Assembly: GCF_000775285.1 (NCBI RefSeq)
Contig: NZ_JJML01000017.1
Location: 106,131-170,130, forward strand
Direction of reading: 5' to 3'
Source of the DNA: Neosynechococcus sphagnicola sy1
Lineage (GTDB): Bacteria > Cyanobacteriota > Cyanobacteriia > Neosynechococcales > Neosynechococcaceae
Length of the DNA stretch: 64,000 nucleotides
This document shows, one piece after another, positions 18,858 through 25,858 of the stretch. The translations under genes were made by a program, and so were the position numbers. Position 1 is the stretch's first letter. Every line of letters begins with the position of its first letter. The notes below the pieces were generated by a model. It was not told the origin of the DNA and ran no database searches. It saw nothing but the letters and a program-made list of their open reading frames with translations.

Positions 18858-19412
18858 TTAGTTGCCATTGGCCTGGACAAACGCCAGGGTTAAACTGTCA
18901 TGGGCAAGGAAGTGAGCCAAATGGAAGGCGCGATCTTCAGTCTCCAGGAGAATCTGCTCGTATAAATATCGTGTACCGCGATCGCCCAAGCTTTCTGCCT
19001 GACCTGCCTGCCGCCGGAGGACACTGATCACGGCTTGCTCTGCAGCTAGGTCATGTTCCAGCATCTGACGGGCATGAAAGGCACCATCGGCTTCTGGGGT
19101 AAAGCAACACAGTTGCGCTAATTTGGTGAAGCTGGCAGCAGGAGTCCCCCCTAAGCCATCTAGACGTTCCCCCACTTTATGGGCATGTTCTTGAACTTCT
19201 TCATAACAATGGGAAAAGAACTCATGCAGCCCATAAAACTCAGCACCCTCAACCACAAAGTGGTGCTTTTGATATTGCAAATAAAGGGCTTGAAAACTTG
19301 CTAAGGCAATGTTTAATCCTTCGCAGACAGGGGATGTCACCGAGGTATCCAGCAAGACTGGATTTTCGTAAGTCTGATCAAAAGCGCGGAGGACGCGCTG
19401 TGTCTCAGCCAT
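18858..19412 (-). CDS. Dps-family ferritin-like protein
   Basis: A 184-residue Dps-like mini-ferritin. The ATG at 19412 ([13 protein letters not shown]) is chosen because AAGGAGA lies about 8 bases upstream; the frame extends to 19472 but without an RBS. The ferroxidase signature is present: [38 protein letters not shown], giving the His, Asp/Glu and Glu ligands at the dimer interface. A late segment [18 protein letters not shown] is unusual for simple Dps. Dps proteins store iron and protect DNA from hydrogen peroxide. The upstream region contains an 18-bp palindrome centred on GCGATCGC at 19576-19593, whose regulatory role is unknown. Confidence 0.88.
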   Translation of the reverse strand: MAETQRVLRAFDQTYENPVLLDTSVTSPVCEGLNIALASFQALYLQYQKHHFVVEGAEFYGLHEFFSHCYEEVQEHAHKVGERLDGLGGTPAASFTKLAQLCCFTPEADGAFHARQMLEHDLAAEQAVISVLRRQAGQAESLGDRGTRYLYEQILLETEDRAFHLAHFLAHDSLTLAFVQANGN

Positions 19413-19420
19413 GATTTTTC

Positions 19421-19427
19421 TCTCCTT
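19421..19427 (-). promoter_or_regulatory. strong Shine-Dalgarno sequence of the Dps gene
   Basis: AAGGAGA on the minus strand, about 8 nt before the ATG at 19412. It decides the start against the upstream in-frame ATGs at 19469-19472. Confidence 0.75.
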
Positions 19428-19834
19428 AAATCTAGAAGTCCAGTTTCTGGAGGATGGATTGTGAGTCATCATCCACCGTTGATTCTAACCTTTTCTCTCA
19501 ATTCTCCGACGTTGCATCCACGGTTCTGCAACCCAGTACCACTGAAAATACAGCATTGGACTGATTTTCACTAGCGATCTGCGATCGCAGATCAGAGCTG
19601 AGAAGATGTTTAGAAAGTAACCAATGACACCTGTATGAAAAAGGCTTCCGAGTGTGTAGGCTCAAATAATTCAACCCAAAGCCATCTCGAAAGCAATGAA
19701 TACAGGATATCCCACAGACCTAACCTCTGAACTTGCTGGTGGGGGCATGTCTCCTGCGAGTGCGTCATCGTCAACTGGCGGATCGTCTCAACTTACCGCT
19801 ACGCGGAAGCAAGCTACGGGTTAGGGGCAATCTC

Positions 19835-19859
19835 CCGCTACATGCTTCGAATGTAGCGG
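19835..19859. repeat. perfect 9-bp inverted repeat (hairpin)
   Basis: CCGCTACAT, a 7-nt loop GCTTCGA, then ATGTAGCGG. It is not followed by a T-run, so it is not a standard terminator. Together with the neighbouring CGCTACGCGGAAGC it looks like a small mobile-type palindromic repeat, but no second copy was found in the window. Confidence 0.65.
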
Positions 19860-19914
19860 TCAGTAGTTGACTATGGGAACCTGATTGCCTTTGGTCAGTA
19901 CCGATGTTAAGCTT

Positions 19915-19984
19915 TTGTGCATCCAGAATTCCTAAAACCAGGCTTGAACCCCTCGCAGTATGAGGATCAGTTTGGAAATCAATG
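19915..19984. repeat. dispersed ~70-bp repeat, copy A
   Basis: Aligns almost without gaps to 49896-49966. Shared blocks include TTGTGCATCCA, GGCTTGAACCCC, GCAGT, ATCAG and a common end at AATG; the intervening bases differ. It ends exactly where the lanM remnant's open frame begins. See copy B. Confidence 0.6.
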
Positions 19985-20376
19985 ATCTACGCCCTGGTTC
20001 GTATCAGTCAGCTCATTGATGAATTCTCTCTACAGCAGGAAGCCCATCTAGTAATTTCACTGTTCACCCCAGAACTGATTCTGGCGGATCGAAACTTTGA
20101 TGTGCTGGGAGGTATAGCTGGTAAAATTCTTGGCCTGCTAACATTGTGGGAAGCTGTGCCTACCTCCCCAGCCTTGGAAGTGGCAATTACCTGCGGAGAA
20201 CGTTTACTTCGGCATCAATAGGGGGTTGACACCCTACCTAGAGCCTGGAAAACTTGGCGGGATTCAGACTCACGGTTTTTTCTCAAGGGACGGCTGGAAT
20301 AGTTTATCCGCTGATGCGACTCTTTGCGGTCGCTGCGGATTCCAGCAAACTACCCTCGGTTTTGCTGTGGCAATGA
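19982..20376 (+). pseudogene. decayed C-terminal fragment of a class II lanthipeptide synthetase (LanM)
   Basis: The open stretch 19982-20221 encodes YALVRISQLIDEFSLQQEAHLVISLFTPELI, then FDVLGGIAGKILGLLTLWEA and LEVAITCGERLLRHQ. This is the recognisable LANC cyclase portion of LanM enzymes from cyanobacteria (usual form ...FDVLGGAAGGILGLLALYEAT...AxxCGxHLLxHQ). Beyond the stop, the frame reads PRAWKT and, after a shift, LTVFSQGTAGIVYPLMRLFAVAAD (20260-20376), matching LTGFSHGAAGIAYALLRLFAVTGD of intact enzymes. The conserved SHG histidine has become SQG, and a stop plus a frameshift are present outside homopolymers. The N-terminal dehydratase half (about 700 residues) and the zinc-ligand CHG motifs are absent. 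I conclude a true relic of a lanthipeptide cluster. Confidence 0.75.
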
Positions 20377-20463
20377 GATAGCCCAGTTGATTTGTGATAT
20401 GAAACGACAAGGCTCTCTAGCACGAGTAATCAAATATATAGTGATCAAGTTCCAAGGTTAATC

Positions 20464-21561
20464 ATGAGAATCGCGATTGTCAACGACATGCCCATGGCAG
20501 TAGAAGCTCTCCGGCGAGCATTAATGAATACCCCAGACCTTGACATTGCCTGGATTGCTCAAAGTGGGGCGGATGCCATTGCTCAGTGTGCGAAGGACAA
20601 ACCCGACCTGATTCTCATGGATCTGCTCATGCCTGGGATGGATGGGGTAGAAACCACTCGGCAAATTATGCAAAATACGCCCTGCGCCATCCTAATTGTC
20701 ACGGCCAGTGTCGCCTCCAATGTCGGCAAGGTATTCGATGCGATGGGATATGGAGCTTTAGACGCCGTCGATACTCCAGTCTTGGGCGTTCAAGGAAATG
20801 CCAGTGCCACCCTGACATTGTTGAGCAAGATTGCCACTCTCAGCAAGCTGATTGGCAAATTCTCCCAATCTGCAAAAGCTCCTCCAGTGGCTTACACCCA
20901 TAAATCTGCTTCTGCGAGAATCACGCCCCCATCCGCTCCCACGGCTCACGCCTCCAGTCCACAACCCCTAAACCACAGCTCACGCCCCCCACTGATCGCG
21001 ATTGGTTCTTCCACAGGTGGCCCCAAAGCCCTTGCTGTGATTCTGTCTCGGCTTCCTGCTGACTTTGGAGCCGCGATCGCCATCGTTCAGCATGTCGATC
21101 AACAATTTTCTGACGGATTAGTGGATTGGTTGAATCAGCAAACCCCCTTGCCGGTTAGGCGAGTCAAAGTCGGCGATCGCCTGGAAAAAGGCACTGTGTT
21201 GGTAGCCGGAACCAACGACCATCTGAGCCTCCGAGCCGATTTGACCTTGCACTATGTGAAAGAGCCTGCTGATTATCCCTACCGCCCCTCGGTGGATGTA
21301 TTTTTCAAAAGTTTGGCTCAGCACTGGAGCCACCAGGAAACCGCTGTGTTATTAACAGGTATGGGACAGGATGGTGCAGAAGGACTCAGTACCCTGCGAT
21401 CGCGGGGTTGGCATACCATCGCCCAGGATAAAGAGAGTTCTGTGGTCTATGGAATGCCGAAAGCCGCCGCCGAGTTAAACGCGGCAGTGGAGATTTTGTC
21501 CCCAGAGGCGATCGCTAATGTCATCATCCGGAGGTTGAAGCTCAGAACATCTCGAACCTGA
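20464..21561 (+). CDS. cheB: chemotaxis response regulator protein-glutamate methylesterase CheB
   Basis: A 365-residue CheB: N-terminal receiver domain (1-120) with acidic pocket NDMP and phospho-acceptor Asp53 ([13 protein letters not shown]), a Pro/Ser-rich linker (135-175), and a C-terminal methylesterase domain with the catalytic triad Ser in [12 protein letters not shown] (182-183), His210 (IVQHVDQQ) and Asp303 ([11 protein letters not shown]). CheB demethylates or deamidates chemoreceptors on phosphorylation. No cheA, cheR, cheW or receptor gene is nearby, so it may act with a distant cluster, or downstream genes outside a che operon. Start ATG 20464. The upstream 80 bp have no recognised gene. 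Confidence 0.93.
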   Translation: MRIAIVNDMPMAVEALRRALMNTPDLDIAWIAQSGADAIAQCAKDKPDLILMDLLMPGMDGVETTRQIMQNTPCAILIVTASVASNVGKVFDAMGYGALDAVDTPVLGVQGNASATLTLLSKIATLSKLIGKFSQSAKAPPVAYTHKSASARITPPSAPTAHASSPQPLNHSSRPPLIAIGSSTGGPKALAVILSRLPADFGAAIAIVQHVDQQFSDGLVDWLNQQTPLPVRRVKVGDRLEKGTVLVAGTNDHLSLRADLTLHYVKEPADYPYRPSVDVFFKSLAQHWSHQETAVLLTGMGQDGAEGLSTLRSRGWHTIAQDKESSVVYGMPKAAAELNAAVEILSPEAIANVIIRRLKLRTSRT

Positions 21562-21631
21562 AACCTGGCGTTGAAAGCCCAGGATTGATACCGACGGTCG
21601 CTGAACTCCGCTGTGATTTTTGAGCACGTCC

Positions 21632-22153
21632 ATGAATCACTATCTGGCAAAGCTGTTCATAGGAATAGGGGTTCTTGGCTCCACTTTATTTGGGGTTGCT
21701 AGTATTCATTTATTTACAGATCAATCCTTCTACCCCACTACTGAAAATACTGAACTTGTTCACGGTAGACTCCGTGAGGCGATTCAGATCGACCCGAAGG
21801 TAGCTGGGAAGGGATTGGAGATTTGGCTTCAGGGAGCGGCGATTCCGTACCGAGGCAGCAGCGGCTATCCAAAATACTATAGAGCCGTACTGCTTGATAC
21901 TTTTGTCCCTGGTGCTGAGGTCGAAGTAACGATTAACCCTGCAGAAAAGGTAAAGCCAAGAAGAGATCTTGTGAGAGGACAGGACTTCATCAATCTCTAC
22001 TCACTCTCGGTAAATGGCAAGCAGGTATTCACCCATCAAGATTACATTGCCTGGAGTCATCAAAACACTCAGAAAGGGAAGATCGTTGCCCCTGTCCTGT
22101 TGGGTTGTGGGTTACTGATCATCGGTTTTGGATTGTATATTATTAAACGGTGA
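21632..22153 (+). CDS. two-transmembrane hypothetical protein
   Basis: About 173 residues from the ATG at 21632 (a TTG at 21620 would add four). One TM helix near the N-terminus (LAKLFIGIGVLGSTLFGVASIHLF) and one at the C-terminus (KIVAPVLLGCGLLIIGFGLYII) flank an extracytoplasmic beta-rich domain of about 115 residues. The topology resembles DUF3592-like proteins, but I saw no diagnostic motif. The base composition is more AT-rich than the chromosomal genes to the left. Function unknown. Confidence 0.6.
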   Translation: MNHYLAKLFIGIGVLGSTLFGVASIHLFTDQSFYPTTENTELVHGRLREAIQIDPKVAGKGLEIWLQGAAIPYRGSSGYPKYYRAVLLDTFVPGAEVEVTINPAEKVKPRRDLVRGQDFINLYSLSVNGKQVFTHQDYIAWSHQNTQKGKIVAPVLLGCGLLIIGFGLYIIKR

Positions 22154-22209
22154 AATTAGGGACAATTCTATTCTTTTTTGTTGTCTGCTTTTAGTTAAAT
22201 GAGGACATT

Positions 22210-23124
22210 TTGAATAAAAAAGAGATATTTAAATACGATGGAACCGATAAATTATTTAATTACCTCAAGAATGAGAACAATATTCTCTCTCGGGAAGGTA
22301 AAATTTTTGTTGAAGACCTTTGGGAAAAGACTCATGCCTATCTCGACCAAAACCTAACTAAAGACCTAAGGTCAGACTGCCATTCTCGTTTTTGGGAGAT
22401 GTATCTAGCAGCCACTCAGTTAGATTTAGGGAAAAGACTTGAAAAAGGTCGCTCTGAGGGACCTGATATTTGCATAGAAAAATCCGTTGATTTACCTAAG
22501 ATATGGGTAGAGGCAGTTACCGCAACAAAGGGCACTACAGAAGATGCAGTTTTTGAGATACAGCCCAAAGTAGGCATAAGTGTTTTGGACAACCAAACCG
22601 AGGAACAACTTGCCGAGAAAATCAAATTGCGACTGACATCCGTGTTTGACAAGAAATTCAAGCAATTCAACAAATATATATCAAACCAAATAATCTGTGA
22701 TGGACAACCTTGTATTATTGCTATTAATGCTGCTAGAGTACCGATGGCAAGTTTTGAAAATGATGATGTTCCGATAATAGTCAAAGCACTTTTGCCATTT
22801 GGAAACCAAAATGAAATCACTGTCAACAGATATACTCTAGAAGTTGATGACTATAGTTATTCCTACAAAGATTTTATTTCAAAAGCGAAGGGTGATCCGG
22901 TAGCAACAACTGCTTTCTCGGATGCTAAATACTCTAAGATTAGTGCAGTAATTTACTCTTGTGTTGATGTCTTTGACGCTATTTTCAACGATTCAAAGGA
23001 CTTGACTGATAAACTTTTAGTATTCCATAATCCTCTTGCACAAAATCGTTTGCCTCTTGGTTATTTGAAATGTAAAACTGAGTGTTGGGTTGACAGTGAG
23101 GGATTTTTAAATATAGAAAACTGA
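22210..23124 (+). CDS. low-GC hypothetical protein, possible PD-(D/E)XK-like fold
   Basis: A 304-residue protein with base composition clearly more AT-rich than most of the window (Lys/Asn/Ile-rich), suggesting acquisition. It starts at TTG 22210, supported by GAGGA about 8 bases upstream. The stretch SRFWEMYLAATQLDLGKRL...GPDICI...IWVEAVTATKG (about residues 58-115) has the spacing of a nuclease-like core (helix with Glu, then GPD, then W-[IV]-E-[AV]), though the final Lys of PD-(D/E)XK is not evident. The rest shows no motif. One base separates its stop from the next gene's ATG. Possible roles are nuclease-like defence or unknown; the evidence is weak. Confidence 0.6.
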   Translation: MNKKEIFKYDGTDKLFNYLKNENNILSREGKIFVEDLWEKTHAYLDQNLTKDLRSDCHSRFWEMYLAATQLDLGKRLEKGRSEGPDICIEKSVDLPKIWVEAVTATKGTTEDAVFEIQPKVGISVLDNQTEEQLAEKIKLRLTSVFDKKFKQFNKYISNQIICDGQPCIIAINAARVPMASFENDDVPIIVKALLPFGNQNEITVNRYTLEVDDYSYSYKDFISKAKGDPVATTAFSDAKYSKISAVIYSCVDVFDAIFNDSKDLTDKLLVFHNPLAQNRLPLGYLKCKTECWVDSEGFLNIEN

Positions 23125-23125
23125 A

Positions 23126-23959
23126 ATGGAAATGGAACGATTCCCTGCAAGAATTCACATTCTCTTAGCTAGCAACGCACCCATTGGCGTTGTGATTAGG
23201 CGTGGGCCTTCTAAACAGGTTTGCACGTTGCTATGGGATCGATGCCGTGATCAATTTACCCTCGCTCAGTGGCTGAAAGGGCGTATTTACGAGCGACGGA
23301 GTGACCTATCCCCCGATGGCAAGTATATGATTTACTTTGCGATGAATGGGCATTGGTCATCAGAAACCAAAGGTTCATGGACGGCGATTTCCCGTGCGCC
23401 CTGGCTAAGGGCGATCGCCTTATTTAGTAAGGGGGACTGCTGGCATGGCGGTGGGTTATTTACCGGCGATCGCGCGTACTGGCTCAACGACGGATATGGT
23501 CATTGCTTGCTACAAGATGCCAGCGAAGTTCATCGAGACACCCGTTATCAGGTACTGGAATCCTATGGTGGCGAGTGCCCCGGTGTATATTACTTGCGCT
23601 TGCAGCGCGATGGCTGGACTTATCTCCAGCGAGATCAACTGGCGAAACGAAAACATTTAGATATCTTTGAGAAGCCCTTGAAAAACGGGTGGATGCTGCG
23701 GAAGATTGCCCATGCAGAAGTTGGTGCTCCCCCTGGGAAAGGCTGTTACTGGGATGAGCATGAGCTGGAACACCTAACCGCTGGGGTTCTCCTCAAATTC
23801 CCTACTTGGGAATGGGCAGATTGGGATCGCAACCGCCTGGTTTGGGCAGCAGAGGGCTGTCTCTACACCGGATATCTCCGCAGTCATCAACTCAAAGATA
23901 TGACCTTGATTTATGACTTTAATGACTTAAAGTTTGAACCTCGATGTGCCCCATATTAG
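23126..23959 (+). CDS. conserved hypothetical protein
   Basis: A 277-residue protein beginning MEMERFPARIHILLASNAPIGVVIRRGPSKQVCTLLWDR. It is Trp- and Arg-rich (about twelve Trp), with no signal peptide or membrane segment. The pattern RFPARIHxLLAxxAPxGVVIRRGPSK recurs, as far as I recall, in scattered bacteria, where the product is uncharacterised. Segments such as SPDGKYMIYFAMNGHW and NDGYGHCLLQDAS suggest a WD/beta-propeller-like or beta-sheet protein, but no repeat was counted. Its GC content is closer to the genome than that of the upstream gene, so the pairing may be accidental. Start ATG 23126. Confidence 0.65.
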   Translation: MEMERFPARIHILLASNAPIGVVIRRGPSKQVCTLLWDRCRDQFTLAQWLKGRIYERRSDLSPDGKYMIYFAMNGHWSSETKGSWTAISRAPWLRAIALFSKGDCWHGGGLFTGDRAYWLNDGYGHCLLQDASEVHRDTRYQVLESYGGECPGVYYLRLQRDGWTYLQRDQLAKRKHLDIFEKPLKNGWMLRKIAHAEVGAPPGKGCYWDEHELEHLTAGVLLKFPTWEWADWDRNRLVWAAEGCLYTGYLRSHQLKDMTLIYDFNDLKFEPRCAPY

Positions 23960-23972
23960 GGTTGTTCATGCC

Positions 23973-24377
23973 TCAACGTTGGATAATAGCCTGGGCTGCC
24001 TTCACTGCCAACTCATCTGCCCGAATATTCCAAGGATCACTGCCATGACCTTTGACCCAAGTCCACTCAACTTGATGGGTTGCTGCTAGCCGATCTAGCT
24101 CTGCCCAGAGATCTAAATTGGCCTTACGCTTCCAGTTACGCGTCATGGTATTCACCAACAGTTGGCTATCGGTGTGTAGTCTCACCTGGCAAGGTCGGGT
24201 GAGGGATTGGAGGGCTTGGATCGCTGCCATCATTTCCATGCGGTTATTGGTGGTGGCAGCCGCCCCGCCGGAAATTTCTTGGGTATGGTCTCCATACCGG
24301 AGGATAGCAGCCCAGCCGCCAGGTCCAGGGTTACCCTTACAGGCACCATCGGTATAAATCACAACGGGAGAAGTCAT
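23973..24377 (-). CDS. rnhA: ribonuclease HI
   Basis: A 134-residue RNase HI that cleaves the RNA strand of RNA-DNA hybrids. The DEDD active site is complete: Asp10 in [17 protein letters not shown], Glu48 in [13 protein letters not shown], Asp70 in LHTDSQL, His111 in KGHG and Asp121 in NIRADELA. It lacks the basic-protrusion helix of E. coli RNase HI in full but keeps [13 protein letters not shown]. The length is short but typical for cyanobacterial homologues. It is convergent with the preceding gene, with a 13-bp gap, and divergent from the GIY-YIG gene. Confidence 0.95.
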   Translation of the reverse strand: MTSPVVIYTDGACKGNPGPGGWAAILRYGDHTQEISGGAAATTNNRMEMMAAIQALQSLTRPCQVRLHTDSQLLVNTMTRNWKRKANLDLWAELDRLAATHQVEWTWVKGHGSDPWNIRADELAVKAAQAIIQR

Positions 24378-24701
24378 AAGTTAAAGAGATTGAGTGAATG
24401 GCAACCGCACTGATAGAGCATAAACGGCAAAAACGCTGGGATATCGATACTAACGGGGAGAGTGATCCTCTCAGTCAACTCCTTGCCTCATTCTGACAGC
24501 AACTTTGAACTAGCATAATTGGGTACCTGCAATGCAGTGAATCCCAAACTCCCGCCTACCGATTGGGGGCACAGGGGCAAGATCTCCCCCAAACCAACCC
24601 ATCAGCCTCTGAAAACGACTCCAGGCCATCACCCGATTGGATTACTCTGGTTACAGACGATTTTTCTCATCTGCTTCATCCTTTTCGGTGCTTCTCTGGC
24701 A

Positions 24702-25832
24702 ATGACCTGCGGTATTTACCAAATCCTCAATACCGTCAACGGTAAATCCTATGTTGGTCACGCCCGCCAGATTGAGCAACGCTGGCAACAACACACCCAA
24801 GATCTGGATCAGGTGTCTGCCTTAGAAACAAGGCAGTATTCCTTACGGTCGGAGTTTCTAGCCTACAATCTGCGCACAGTGGTGACCAAAGCGGGTCGCC
24901 ATGGGGTGTTTGAGTTTTATATCACCGAAGTTTGTGCCCCTGAGGCTTTACTAGAGACTCAAAGCCGCTGGATTGAGACCCTAAAACCAGCCTATAACGT
25001 CACCCCAGTGGTTCGCCGTCAACGGGCTCCATCCTCCCCAGCCCCAAAATTCTGGATCTACTATCACAACTTCGAGAAGTTGGGCTATTTGCCCATAGAA
25101 CCGCTGCTCTATCACGATAAAATCACCTCGGAGTACGGTAAATGCTTGAGCGTATCAGTTGCGAACCGAGGGATTGTCACCGCCAGCGGCCAACCCTTGT
25201 ATGTGATTGTTGGTATTGGCAATCGACCGCGACAATACTACCTTTGGGGGCGTTTCATCCTGGAAGAAATCTTGCCCAGTGAGGAGCCACCATCTTTGGT
25301 CTATCATTTATTGGCCGACGGCGAGTTGTTAAAGACCCCCCAGTTCCTCAATACCCCTGATTTTCAGGCGTTTAAAAAAGCCTGTGGTTATTTTCGTAAG
25401 GGGGCAATCGCCTGCGGAGCAACTCCCTTTCAAGAGACCTTAGAAACCTTAGCCAAGAACCATCAACCCGTCGGGAACACCCTGGACTTTAGCCAATTGT
25501 TGGAACACTTTTATGCTCAGGTGTTAAGAATCAATCCAGGGGAAGCTGGAATATACTGTCAACAGGGCTTACTCTATTACCAACAAGGTCAAGATCACCG
25601 AGCGATTCAGGCCTTGGATCAAGCAATTCAGCGGCGACCTCAAGCAGCCATGGCCTATTACTATCGCGGTTTAGCCTATCACCAACTGGGGCAGATTCCC
25701 CAGGCTTGGTCGGACTTGCAAACCGCACTGGATCTGCTGAAGACGCAGGAGCAACCCAGTCATCTGACGGCGATTGTCCAGACGCTGATAGCAGAACTGC
25801 CTCCCTTAGCCGATATCCACTTCCAAGGTTGA
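24702..25832 (+). CDS. GIY-YIG nuclease-domain protein with C-terminal TPRs
   Basis: About 376 residues from the ATG at 24702 (MTCGIYQILNTVNGKSYVGHA); the frame is open upstream to 24519, but that part has no typical start and reads as noise. The N-terminal GIY-YIG domain (1-100) has CGIYQI, SYVGHA, an Arg at QIEQRWQQH, and Glu in LETQSRWIETLKPAYN. A middle part (about 120-280) of unknown type follows, then two or three TPRs at the C-terminus (EAGIYCQQGLLYYQQGQDHRAIQALDQAIQ, AMAYYYRGLAYHQLGQIPQAWSDL). A nuclease domain joined to a TPR tail is unusual. The function, DNA repair or mobile-element-related, is unknown. Confidence 0.7.
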   Translation: MTCGIYQILNTVNGKSYVGHARQIEQRWQQHTQDLDQVSALETRQYSLRSEFLAYNLRTVVTKAGRHGVFEFYITEVCAPEALLETQSRWIETLKPAYNVTPVVRRQRAPSSPAPKFWIYYHNFEKLGYLPIEPLLYHDKITSEYGKCLSVSVANRGIVTASGQPLYVIVGIGNRPRQYYLWGRFILEEILPSEEPPSLVYHLLADGELLKTPQFLNTPDFQAFKKACGYFRKGAIACGATPFQETLETLAKNHQPVGNTLDFSQLLEHFYAQVLRINPGEAGIYCQQGLLYYQQGQDHRAIQALDQAIQRRPQAAMAYYYRGLAYHQLGQIPQAWSDLQTALDLLKTQEQPSHLTAIVQTLIAELPPLADIHFQG

Positions 25833-25858
25833 TTCAATATTGGCACGCATGATCGAGG

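Larger units (their letters stand above)
19413..19981. other. 569-bp region with palindromes but no recognised gene
   Basis: It contains the Dps leader, an 18-bp palindrome GATCTGCGATCGCAGATC (19576-19593), a 9-bp-stem hairpin (19835-19859), a short element resembling the small palindromic repeats common in filamentous cyanobacteria (CGCTACGCGGAAGCAAGC, near 19798-19815), and the left copy of a dispersed repeat. A 42-codon frame at 19696-19824 has no clear identity. Confidence 0.6.
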
